This document shows, piece after piece, positions 1-11,439 of a DNA stretch of 64,000 bases; within the stretch, counting starts at the first letter, position 1; each line of letters begins with the position of its first letter. This DNA is from Pleodorina starrii. Taxonomy: Eukaryota > Chlorophyta > Chlorophyceae > Chlamydomonadales > Volvocaceae. Both the position numbers and the translations under genes were made by a program. The stretch is taken from positions 1,039,001 to 1,103,000 of the forward strand of contig BRXU01000027.1 in the NCBI GenBank assembly GCA_030267565.1, in the 5' to 3' direction. Under the pieces are notes generated by a model, which worked only from the letters and a program-made list of their open reading frames with translations, ran no database searches and was not told where the DNA came from.

Positions 1-29
1 CTTGGGTTGCCCCGCTTGCCTCCGGTCTG

Positions 30-3000
30 TTACAAAGCTTGCCCGAACATCTGCGCCAGCTTCCCGCGCACCGGCTCCGGCACATTTGCAACCACCTGCT
101 CCCAGCGCCCGGACGCCGCCAGGTTGGTCTTGTACAGCTGCAAGATCTGGGCCATCTCGTTCCGGAGCCCCTCGCACTCGATTCGCCGCCACGAGGCGAA
201 GGCGGAGCACAGCATTGAAAACGCCGGCAGCGCTGCCTCCGGGTTCATGCGAACGAGCCTGCGAAACCCACAGACCCAGATTGGATAGCATCTCGTCAGG
301 CAGGCAGTAATTACGGCGAAGCACCAGGGGTTTGGGGTGGAGGTGGAAGGTATGGACATACGCCTGTACGGCGCTGCAGGTCCGCAAACAACACTACCGG
401 TACAGCCAAAGCACCAGCGGACACCCTAACAGCCAAAGCAGCAGCAGCACCCTAACCAGCAGCAGCAGCACCGTTACCCAGTGACAGTGATGACACGTGC
501 GTGCAGTTCAGGGCAAAGCGCTGGTGAACACGGCAGGCACTCGCCTGCACAGGCCCAGGAAGGCGTGCTCCTTCTCGCTGCCGTCCCGGATGTTTCGGAG
601 CTGGCCGCACCACGGCAGCGCGAAGTGGCCCAGGTGCGGCGCCAGCTGGTCGGCGCAGCGCCAGGCGGTGCGGCCCAGCGTGATGGAGCAGTTCTCCAGG
701 ATGGAGGGCGGCATGCGCCCGGGGCCGCTGTACGACAGGATGGACGTCATCCGGTGCGCAATAGCCTCTGCAGTGGACGAGGCGGGGCGGTGGCGAAGGG
801 TGGCGCAGCGCACAGCAGTCACCAGCATCCGGTCAGATGCGAGACAGCGAGGCGAACCGGAGGATGGGGGACAGCAGGCTGCAACATCCCGGTAGCCCCA
901 TATCCGGTAGCACCACATGGGGGAATGGGTTCGGCCAATGGTGCACTGGGTGTTGCCCGCATGCGCATGGACGCACACATTAGGCGGGGGGCTGGGGGAA
1001 CGGAAAGCGCTCGGCCCCGAGCGGCCCCCCAGTGCACGGGGCGGGGCCCCGTGAGTGCACACGTCTTGACCCACATACCGGTACCAAACAATCCGGGGCC
1101 ATTGAATCCCCCAACCTTGTGGCGAGGGCTTTCTTTGGGCGCTCCCCCCCCCACACGCACACACCTGCGTGCAGCGCCACCCTCTCCGCGTCCACCTTGA
1201 TGAGCACCTCCCCTAGCGACCAGCAGGCGTTGTTGGCTGCCGCCAGGTTGGCGTCCGTGATGCGCGGCAGCTCCATCATGGCCATGCAGCAGCCCACCAG
1301 CGGCTCCAGCACCGGCAGCAGGTGCGCCACGCAGGCGGAGGCCAGGTCGCCGATCAGCGCAAAGGCGCTCTGACGGATGTCGGGCGACGGGTCCCTGAGG
1401 GGGCAGCCCAGCAGCGGCAGCGGCAGCGGCAGGGAGAGGCCAGGGCGGCCCCGGGGGGAGGGGGAGGGGGAGGGCAGGGCAAGGCGGTTCAGCAGGGTGG
1501 AAGAAGACGAGCCACAGCGAAAGGAAGCGAGGCGGTGTAGGCGAGAGAGCGGACCCAGAGAGGCGGGCGGGGGGGGGGCGCGGGAGCGGTGTTTCCGCCG
1601 CTTGGCCGAGGGGGAGTGAGTGGAGTGCGCGTGGCAGCCGAATTACGTGCAGGGCCCGCTGCGCGACGCCGCCGTTAGCCCAGCCTGGACTACCGGCTGC
1701 TCATCACCGGTACTGCCGGGAGCCACCCCCATGCGGTACCAAACCACCAAGCACCCATACCGGCTGGCTGTAGATGCGGCAGTGACAGCGCAGTCGGCTG
1801 GACCGCTGGCTCTCGCGGCAGCGCGAGTAGTACGCGGGCCCCGCCCTCCCCCCCGCCCGCCCGCCCCCAGCGCTCCACCCCACCCGCCCAACCATCATAC
1901 CGACCCACCCACCCACATACCCATCCACCCAGCCAGCCACTCTCCCGACCTCCCAGCTGCACTTACGAGCAGCACACCATGAGCATCTGCACCAGCGGAC
2001 TGGCCGCCACCAGCGACTCGATGCTGGTGCGCAGGCCCTGAGCCAGGCCGCTGATCACATCCAGAGCCAGGATCACGTAGTTGGGGTCGTACTCCAGACC
2101 GGCAGCGCCGGCGCCAGCGCCCGCGGCGCCGCCGGCGGTCCTGTCCGCGCCGGCCGCCGCTGCCGCCGCCTGAGCCTCGGCCCCCGACCCTGCCTGTTGT
2201 GCCTGCTGCTGCTGTTGCCCGGCTTGCAGGTAGGCGCCCGCCAGCGCCAGGGCCTTGTCGTACAGCGCTTTGGCGTACAGCTCCACCGCCCGGCCGGTGT
2301 GGGGCGTCACGTTGGCTAGGCACTCCATGGTCGCTAGCAGGTCCTGGAGGGGAGAAGCAGGAGGTGGAGAAGCAGGAGGAGGAGGAAGGCGGAGGAAGGG
2401 GAAAGCGGAAGAGGAGGGTAAGTGGGGGTATTCGGCGGTCATCAGGGGGCTTTCCGCGCGGCTCAAACATGCGGGCGGCACCACATTCACGGCACCACAT
2501 TTGCCTTCCCTTCCCGTGCGTCCCCTTGCCGCCGCCGAAAGGGCCGCCACCGCCGCGCCCCGGCTCAATTGTGTGCGCCCCACAGTGCTGTCCCGGTTGC
2601 ACCCTTCGAAAGCCCCCACACCAGCCAGGCCGGGTCCCCGACAACCCCATGAGAGGGATCCAGAGGCCATGCGCCTGCGCAAACGCTGCCGGGAGGCCAG
2701 CGGGGCCCGCCAGCCGCCCTCCCTCTCTCCCTCGCCCTCTCCCTCGCCCTCGTCCGCCCCCACCTTGTCCGTCATCGGCGCAGACGTGAACTTGTGCACC
2801 AGCGGGGGCAACACAATCCCCGCCAGAGCCGGGTCGGCAATGCGCGGCCCCAGCACGCGCGCCGTACAGGCAAGCGCGTCGTACGTCACCACCACACCCC
2901 GCCGCGTGTATCGTGTGACTGCCGCCGCCAGCGCCTCCAGTATCGCCTGCACCAGCGCGTCACGCGGGGGGGGGGCACGAGCGTGTGGGTGGAGGTGGTG

Positions 3001-6000
3001 GTGGCGCAGGGGGGTGGTTGGTTGGGAGGGGTGTGTGGCACGGGATGGAAGGCGAGGGGGGGCGTCAACGAACGATGCGCGAAGCGCGCCCGCATGGCAC
3101 TCGCGCATCAAGTATGACCGCACCTTCGATCGTAGCTGTAGTACAAAGGGACAGCGCACAGTACGGCATACGGCATGTGGCGCGTGCATACCTTGACGTA
3201 CGGCTCCAGCAGCTTGTCCGGGTTCTTGTGCCCCTCGCCCGCCGTCTCCACGACGACCGCCAGCGAGCTCACTGCCGCCGCCTGAACAAACTTGTTGGCG
3301 TCGGCCATACTGCGCAGCACCCCCGCCACCACCTCGTCCAGCAGCGGACGACCGGCAGCGCCGCGATCCGCAACACCTGCCGAAGCGCCAACATACCGCC
3401 AAGTGCCAGGCGCCAGGCACAGAGCGTGCCGCAAGGCGGGTGGGCACACGGCGTGTGAGGCGGCATTAGAAGGGCGACAAGAGAGGCCGCCGCGGTGCCA
3501 GAGTGCGAGGATGCGAACACAAGGGGCGAGAACACAAGGGGCGATGGGGAGGTCCCCGCTGCCGCCGCCCAGGCAGTCGGGGAGGGCCCAACGGCGGATC
3601 TGGAGACGGACTCAGCTGACGGACCGACAGGATGGATGGATGGGTGCGGAGAAAGACGGGCACAGCAGCAGCAGCAACAGCAGCAAGCGCAGCGGTATTG
3701 AAAGGGACATGTGGCGGCGCGCGGGGTCTGCTCCGGAACCACTCATCCCGCGCGTTTCAGACCCGGCGACATCAACCCCCAACCCCCCAACGCACACACA
3801 TGTCGAGCAACGCAGCCTTCCAAGATCTTACCCGCGGCGCCGCGCAAGCCCACCGTCGGCTTCCAGTGTTCCCACCCACCCACCCACCCACCCACGCATC
3901 CACCCACCCACCCACTCCCCAGCCCCCCGCCGCGCCCCAACGCCCCGCCTCACCCTGGAACAGCCAGTGGCTGTATCGCCCGAGTGTCCAGCAGGTGATG
4001 ATCCGAACCATGGGTCGCGCGTCCGCCAGTGCGGGCAGCAGCATGTGGATCATGCCCTCCAGGAAGGGCTGCAGACCCGCGTGGCAGCCGTGGCTCACAG
4101 CGCCCAGAGCCAGGATGGCGGACTCGCGGGAGCGCCAGTTCGAGTCCTGAGGGGAACGGGGAGGGGGCATGCGGGGCGGGAGATTATCCACGTATAGGGG
4201 TAGAGCAAAACAGTCCTAGGCGACAAGCGGCCCAGGGGGGGACCAACTGGAGGAGAAGGAAGGGGAGAGGGTGGGGGCAGGGGAGTGGGGGGGAGTTGGG
4301 GGGCGGGGTGACAGCCCCCGGCGGGCGACTGGGCCCCCCCTCCCTCACACCCCTCAACAGCAGTCCCCAGATACGGAAAACACGGAAACACGCCTCTCCG
4401 CAGCAGCCCGCCCGCCCACCCGACCGCCCCCCCCCCGGCCCCACCTGCAGCCGCTGCTGCACGATGGGCAGCAGCACCGGCAGCAGGTCGTCTCCAAAGT
4501 TGTTGGACAGCATATCAAGAGCCTCCGCACTGCACTTGCGCAGGTTCCAGGCGCTGAACACCTCGCCGTCGTCGTCGTCGTCATCGCCGCCCTCGCCGCC
4601 GCCGCCGGCCCCCTCGCCGTCCGCCGCGCCCGCGCCGTGCTCCCTGCGCGGACAGCAACAGGCCGCTCGTGGACAGACGCTCGTGGTCGGCCGCAACCAC
4701 CTGCACGCTCCGAGGCCCCCCCCCCACAACGGCTGTGATCCCTCCTCCCACCGCCCCACGCACCCCAGGTGTGTTTGGTAGGGGTTGCTGGGTCCGTCCG
4801 GCCGGCCGGCCGCCAGGTTCACTTCGGTAGCTTGGCTGTAATTCTGCTGCATTATCGGTATCCCGCGAAGACCCCGTTACGCACCGTATAAATAACATCC
4901 CCCAACACCACGTCTGCAGCTTTTTGTAACGCACCCCTTCCCGGTTCCCGCCCGCCGGGCCTCGGCCTACACGTGCGCCCTCCCCAACAGCCGCCCCGGC
5001 CCCTTCGGGTGCCACCCCAGACCCCACCCCCATTCCCTGCGACCGACCCACCCACCGAGTTCGGGGCATGAAGGGTTTGACGTCCTGGTCGCGATCCTCC
5101 GTCTGCGTGGCCGAGCCCTCCGCCGCCTCCGCCTCCGCCACCTCATCGTCGTACTCGTCAAACACCTGCCGTACAGAGAAAGGCAAAGACACACGCACCG
5201 GGTGGGTCCAACTGGGCCGCCGTGCAAAACCGGCACTAGTCACACCCGGGGACGACGCCCTGGACGACCCGCTTGGTCCCCTACACCCTCCTCCGCCCCC
5301 ACCCTTCACCCGCCAGCCACTCCCTTCCCCACCACCAGCGCAGCCGCCCAAGTCCACTACCCCAAACAGCGTAGTCCCCCGCCTCACTGCCCCGCTGAAA
5401 TGCAACTCAGTGGAGGTGAGGCGGCCACCTCCCACCCGGAATCCGCGTCGGCCCCTCCACATATACACACACACGCCCAACGCACTTTCCCCCCACCCCA
5501 CCCCGCACCCGCCTGCCCGCCTTCCCACGCCCTCCCCCCCCCACACACACCCCCGCCCGCCCCCCTCCTCACGCACCATGTTCTTTAGCAGCACGGGTAT
5601 GAGTCTCGCCAGGTAGGGTCGTAGCAGCGCCGGGTCCATCTGCAGGTCCAGGTAGGCGGTCCAGAACTCCGCCGCCGCCAGAGCGACCCGCGGGTCGGTG
5701 TGCTCGTTGGAGGCCAGCATGTACTCCACCAGCTGGCCCATGAAGGGCACCAGCCGGTCAGCCAGGGTCGAGGTGGCGGCCACCAGACCGCTCACCACCT
5801 CCTTGCGGACACGGTGGGAGGAGTCGTTGGCGAGAGCGAACAGACCCTGCAGGTAGCTGTGGAGGGGCGCGCGCGTGTGTATGTGGGGGGGGGGGAGGGG
5901 GGGAGGGGCGCAAGGGTTTGAGGGTGAAATGCGCGGGATAAACGGGGAGAAATTTGAGAGTCGACTGCGGCGATGGGAGGGCAAGGACAGAGGCGGCGAG

Positions 6001-8952
6001 GAGCAAAGGCAGCGGAGGCCGGCAGGGGGCGGAGGGGCGGAGGTCTGTTTGGGCGATGGAGCGCACGGGGGCGTGTGCTCGAGGGGGGTGCTCTGCGGCC
6101 CTAAAGGAGGGTCAGGGCGGGCGATACGATGCGCTGCGATGCGGCCCCGGCTGCTGCTGCTGGGTCCTGCTGCTGGGTGCTGTTAGTCTGTGTGCTTCCC
6201 TGGCCCCTGCTGAGCTGCCGGCGGTGAGCTGTCTGCGTGCTGCCACCCGCACCCGATGACCGGGATCCTCCCAGCGACCCAGATGGGTCCCGGATGGAGG
6301 CCCTCGCACGGATGCTGTGGGCTACCGCCTCCTCCTCCGCTCCACCATCCAGGTACCGGTAGCTTCCTCCGTTGCGGCTACCGCCAGCCAGATCCGTGCC
6401 GCCCGGGGGCAGCCGCGACCGCAACGCGCCACGGCAACTCCCGCGGCCCCCGGCCAGTGCGCCAGCACCTCCTGCTGCTCCTGCTGCTGCTGCTGCGCCC
6501 GCCGCGATAGCCTGCCGCGGCGAGCGCAGAGCCGGGCGTGGAGGCTGTCCTGCGTCTGTTCGGGCTGGATGGCTGCATGGCTGATGAGGGTGTCCGCGGA
6601 CCGGCAGCTGGCAGGAAGCCGGCGGCCACTTCGGGGCGTCTGCACCACACTCCCGCAACCGTAAGCGCGCTGGGGTCCTTCACCATCCCCTGCTGCCAAT
6701 ACCAGCTGTTGCGGCGCCGGAAAGCTGCCGGCAAGGAAGCCACACGGGCGCGGGCACCCCTTTGCGGCGGCGCCCCGATCGCGTGCGTGCAGCGTGGCCC
6801 GTGAGCTCACCGCCCCCCTCACCCCGTTTGGCGGCTCCCGCACACTCGCTTTCCGCGACCGCCCCAGCCAAGGACTGAGACACGTTGCATGGAGTCCGAG
6901 TCCGCCGGGCTGAATCCGGACGGCAGCATGTACAGCCCCCTTGAGTGTGGCCCGCACGACCAGCGACCCTCCGCCTCCATCCCAGCCGTCCCCGCCGCCC
7001 CCTCCACCCCGCCCAACACCCAGGGACGGGCCGGCCCGCTGCTCCCCGCCCACGCCCGCTGCCGCTGCTGACCGCGCCCCACCTGTCTACGTTATCCTGC
7101 AGCCCCCTGGGCATGTGCGGCGCCATGAGGTTGAGGCACGCCACCGCCGCGCAGCGCACGTCCTCCGCCGCCGACTGCATCAGCCGCAGCAGCGGGGGGA
7201 CCACCAGGCTGCTGGCCGGTGCCCCGCCGCCTGCCCCTGCCCCGGGCAGCCGCACCTCCACCTCCACCTGGCTGGGGTGGTCCTCCAGAATCTGCATAGT
7301 GAGGTAGGAGAGTGGTATGGGGGTGCAATTCGGGGGAGGGAGGGAGGGAGGAGGGCGTCGCAATCGAGCCGGAGACCGAAGGGAGTCGGAAACCAAAAGG
7401 AACGCAGAGTTCGCTGTACTGGTGGGCTGCTGGGGCGTGTGCAGAGCCCCGGAGCAGACCCGTGGGGGAAGGGAGTGGCGCCCAGGCCCAGGCCGAGGCC
7501 CGTGAAGGCAGTGGGGTTCGGGGAAAGCGGAAAAGGGCGACAGCAGCGGCTGGTGGGTGCGCAAGAGGGAAACCACCGCACCCCGCTGCACCCCGCTGCG
7601 TGTGCGCACACGCGTGCAACCCGCCTTCAGCCCCACCGCCCCACCCCCGCGGAGTGGCGCCACAGCCCGTTCGGACAGCTCCGCTGGCGAACGGGCGGCG
7701 CGCAGTGGCAGCAGTACGCCGCCACTCCTCCGCCCGTTACGGCGCCGGCCCCCGCCCCGCGCGATGGAGACGGATGGCTCCTGGCCCCTAGGCTTCCAGC
7801 CTGCAGGCCCAACCGCGCCGGCGGGGGCCCCGGCGCCCCGCACCCCCGTCCACCCACACCCCACCCACCAATACCAACGACGCATCGCGCCCTAAAATTG
7901 TCGCGCCCCCACCCACTTTGTACAGTGTGTCCTGCGCCCCATCCAGCACGTTAGGGTCCTCCGCCTGCAGGCAGTGCGGCAGCGCCGCCGCCAGCTCCGG
8001 CCATTCGTCCAGGCCGCCCAGTCCCACGATCACGGACGCGATCGTGCCGGAAGTGTGGCGCAGCTGCCGGTTCGCATGGCCCAGCAGCGGCAGCAGGGCG
8101 CCCTGTCGGCCGGTGGTCGGCCGCGCGTCGGGTGGGGCCAACAGGCGGGGAGGGACGCAAGAGCGGCGTCAAAGATCAGGAACGGGGTTGGGGTCGGGGT
8201 TGGAAGGGGGCGGAAGAGAACAGGGGAGAGGGGGAAAGGGGGCGTGTCGAGTGGCACTGCGCTGCGGAAGTCGTGCGCTGGGAGTGGAGGGCCACCGGGA
8301 CGGCCCACTCGCCCGCAGCTGGCGACTGCAGGGGCACTTCGGAGGGCTGCACTTTTCACTGCGGTCCCTCAAGATCCCGCGACTTCCAGTATCGTTGTTC
8401 AATCGCCCCCCCCGCGCCATCCGTTCCCTTAAACTGCGTCCTGCCCTGGCCCTGCCCTGGTCCCGGCCCCTACCTTGATGTACGACTTGAACTCCGATGG
8501 CAGGTCCTTATACTGTTTGCTAAGGTTGTTTTTGAGTAGCAGTCCTGCGCTCTGACGCACCTGCGTGCTCAACACGCCAGGGGGGCACCATCACGCCGCC
8601 GCCCCTCGATCTGGCTATGCACGTGGGAGAGGGAGGGCGGCATCGTGTCTTACCTCCACCGACAGTTGCTCCCCCGTTGCAAAGATAAAGGCCAGGTAGT
8701 TGTTAAAGTCCGGATACGCTCTGTATGCTTCTAGTTGTTGAAATATCTGCATGTATAACGGTTTGGTGCCGTTGGGTGATGTCGATCCAAAGCACGCACT
8801 GCGGCCTCCACTGGCGAGTCCAGCGCAGACAGACATGCTGATCGCACGGGCGTGCTGACCTTGCTTTGATTAGTCCCCGGCTGTTGATACAGGGTCAAGA
8901 GGTTGACTAGCTGAAGCACACCCTCCTGCGTCGGCGTCCACGATGCCGCCAT
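30..8952 (-). CDS. TNPO1: Transportin-1 (karyopherin beta-2) nuclear import receptor
   Basis: Import receptor for PY-NLS cargo such as RNA-binding proteins; binds Ran-GTP and shuttles through nuclear pores. Fifteen exons: 8860-8952, 8654-8746, 8474-8560, 7917-8102, 7083-7291, 5577-5856, 5056-5165, 4445-4643, 3954-4146, 3192-3376, 2764-2946, 1967-2343, 1165-1394, 545-767, 30-258. They join in phase to 958 residues (human about 900). Diagnostic segments are [10 protein letters not shown] in exon 2, [16 protein letters not shown] in exon 6, [13 protein letters not shown] in exon 8, [12 protein letters not shown] in exon 12 and [11 protein letters not shown] in exon 14. The acidic H8 loop (Asp373-378) is present; in this family it couples Ran binding to cargo release. 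Exon 12 carries an Ala/Gln-rich insertion before ALDVISGL. The last intron has a GC donor. The start is the only in-frame Met before the conserved HEAT repeats. Family assignment is certain; single splice sites are inferred. Confidence 0.95.
5857..7082 (-). other. Large intron of the transportin gene
   Basis: Intron 5, 1.2 kb, lies between the HEAT-repeat exons ending at 7083 and starting at 5856. The protein is continuous across it ([15 protein letters not shown] matches the human segment HIDSFIENLFALAGD), so no coding exon is missing. I see only low-complexity and CAG/CTG-rich sequence in it. Confidence 0.8.
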
Positions 8953-9663
8953 GATTTGCCCGTCACCGTATCAACTATCTATGGTCGGTATCCGTGTTGT
9001 AACGTATCGTCATTGCGTGGGAAAAAATTGAAGCAAATAAGCGCTTCTCTCAGGCATCTCGGCGAAACGGGCATCAGCACACGACGGGCCCCTAGACTGG
9101 CAACATTGTGAATGAATAATCTACTTTGAGGCTGAATACAAGGACGCGTATTTTTCGTCTACTCCGTACGGGCATTGCGGGTTTGCGCTTTGCGGCATTA
9201 GTTACTTTTCTAGATTCGTTGCAGTCACTGTCAACGAGATTAATTATGTCCCTAACTGTGCCATGTATCGGTGAAATCTATTCTGATTGCATCGCAGATG
9301 ATGTGCGCTTCAAATCACGGCTTCTCCCTCAAGTGCGCAAATCATGCGCACATGCATGGGTCCTCCGTGCATTACCTTATCATTTCTATTTGTTATATGA
9401 TAAATGTCTAGCTGTAAAGCTAGATGCATAGACGGGGACAAGTCTGGCGCTTCCGAAAACCGTAGCTGTCGAATGTGGAGAGGATACCCTGTCTGTGTAT
9501 TGCATCCTCTGGCAGTATACAGCACATGCCTCAATTCATTACGATTGTATGCGCACGTTAAACATTAGCCGCATTGACTGCATTTATGACAAGGCCGACA
9601 CTTCCGATAGACAGGGATAGCCGTAGCTGTCGAAGACCCTTTGGTCGGCACCTGTCGGCAATA

Positions 9664-9684
9664 CCAAGCCAAGCCAAGCCAAGT
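9664..9684 (+). repeat. Short AAGCC tandem repeat
   Basis: About four copies of a 5-bp unit (CCAAG) in the gene-free region upstream of transportin. Confidence 0.8.
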
Positions 9685-11265
9685 TATTTAACTGAACCCA
9701 TAATATTTGTGTGATCCCCTCTGGAAAATCTCGATGAAGCTTGCTCACTGACAAGGTTGCCCCCCAAAAGAGCAGGGTTAAAGCCAGCACAGCCCAAAGC
9801 CCCAAGCAAAGCGCGCGGGACTGAGAATGAGGGTATGAGCTCTTGGGAGTCACGACGACATGCTTGCATTTCGAGGTCTCTGCACTAAGAAGTCAGTAGC
9901 GGGAGAACTGGTATGTTAGTGGGCGTCGGTTGTGGACGGCCGGGGACGCCGGAAAGCCGGAAAAGGCAACGGTGGACAGCAGTCGACGCGGCAGTACCTG
10001 TCAAACATACTTGAACCTTACCTAACCCTTGCCTTATTTCTACCTCTTCTACCTGGTGGACTGCGACCACGTCGCCACCGGACAAACCCATCTGGTCGGG
10101 CTTGCCTTACGACCCGATCAGCAACGGACACAGCGCGACCATCAGCGCTGCATGCGCACGCTCTCGTCCCTAGCCACCAGCAAACCGCACCGGCAATGAC
10201 AAGAGCCAGTGCAAAGCTTTGCCATTTCAGTTGCCCATCGGTGTTGTGGGCACCCCACACCCGCACAACTGGTGTTGTGCAATGCGTCGCCCTCGACGCC
10301 ATTGCTCCTGCGTTTCCCGCATTCCCGGCGTGGCCGACTGGACCCAGGCCCCAGTCTTACGGAGAGGGCCATCAACCGCGTGGTCACTGACTTCTGGGAC
10401 CGCCGACGAGGTAGTTTGGTTGCGACTTCCTTTGCCCCGGTGGTCTCCGCTGCAGTGCAAGGCCCGCTGGCTGTACCCTTCCGCGGGTCTGCAGCCCGCT
10501 GCAACATTTCAGTAAAATTTCTGCGCCCCTTATGACATGTTATGTACGGTTTTGTGAAGGTACTCGTGTGATGGCCCGGGCTCCGTGCACCATGACCGTG
10601 CTATCCCGCCCTCTGCGCCTTGAGTCCGTGCCATCAACCTTATACCCTTGGAAGGTGCCTTTCGTGCCTCGTCTCAAGGATGACTTTGGTAAAACCAGAG
10701 GAAGCGAGATCCCGCAGGTACCCAGAGCGATCAGAGCGTAAGGGCAGCGCGGATAACCGCACACAGCAGTGCTCCCCGTCGACGGGATGAATGACCCATC
10801 CGCGGGGTGCATCAGTTGTCCCGCGTTGTCATGTGTACGCCGCTGAGCAGCCGGGGAATGGGGCGCCGGTCTTGCGGTGTTCGGGTCCACCGCCTGGTGC
10901 AGCTAGGCACCTGCCCGATCTGTCGCCGCTTCTCTTGCAAGACAGTCCTTTAGGCAACCCCCCGCAGATCCTTGAGCTGGCTAGAGATCGCCAAAGCCTA
11001 GCATGCCAGCTGACGTTGCATACCTTGGCCTTATAAAACCTTCATCGGCTGCTTCCTCTCCCAACGCTGCTACACCGATGGGATCCATCCGCTGCACTTC
11101 ACAGCTGCCCTAATGGGACACGCGCTCATCCTGCACAGCTTGCTGTAACGCTGCATGTTATCCGGTGCGTTTCCGCAATTCGAACCCTGCTTGTTTTGTC
11201 TGGTCGCTTGGCCGATGCTGAACAATTGCAGCGGAGCAGGCAGTGGCAAATTTTGCGTCATGAGC

Positions 11266-11270
11266 TTACA
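11266..11270 (-). terminator. TGTAA polyadenylation signal of the P0 gene
   Basis: TGTAA on the minus strand, about 170 nt downstream of the P0 stop codon. This is the standard nuclear poly(A) signal of Chlamydomonas and relatives. Confidence 0.65.
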
Positions 11271-11439
11271 CGGCAACCACCATGCCACGGAACCCGCACG
11301 AAGATTGGCTGTGCAGCGGGACATCCCGGGCACCGAGGCGCGGAAGCAGACCACTCCTCGAAACGAAACGCCGACGAGAGACCGCCTGCCGCTTTAAAGC
11401 ATCCCGTTGCAACGCTGCTGCACCCTGGGAAGGGGCTGC

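Larger units (their letters stand above)
8953..11439. other. 2.5-kb stretch without a recognised gene
   Basis: Lies upstream of transportin (start 8952) and downstream of P0 (stop 11440), both on the minus strand. It must contain the transportin promoter and the P0 3' UTR. The part around 8953-9900 is visibly AT-richer than the coding DNA. It holds a short AAGCC tandem (9664-9684), two copies of the 14-mer CCGTAGCTGTCGAA (near 9462 and 9621), and a block near 10000-10095 resembling the interspersed repeat at 46310-46375. The longest open frames (about 100-150 codons) lack a convincing start, splice structure or family resemblance. Confidence 0.7.

Noticed and set aside
9126..9431. 101-codon ORF upstream of transportin
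   Set aside because: No ATG-based start in context, no splice extension and no resemblance to a known family; treated as chance in an AT-richer spacer.
11160..11195. tRNA-like B-box (TTCGAACCC)
   Set aside because: No matching A box, cloverleaf or acceptor stem could be drawn upstream.
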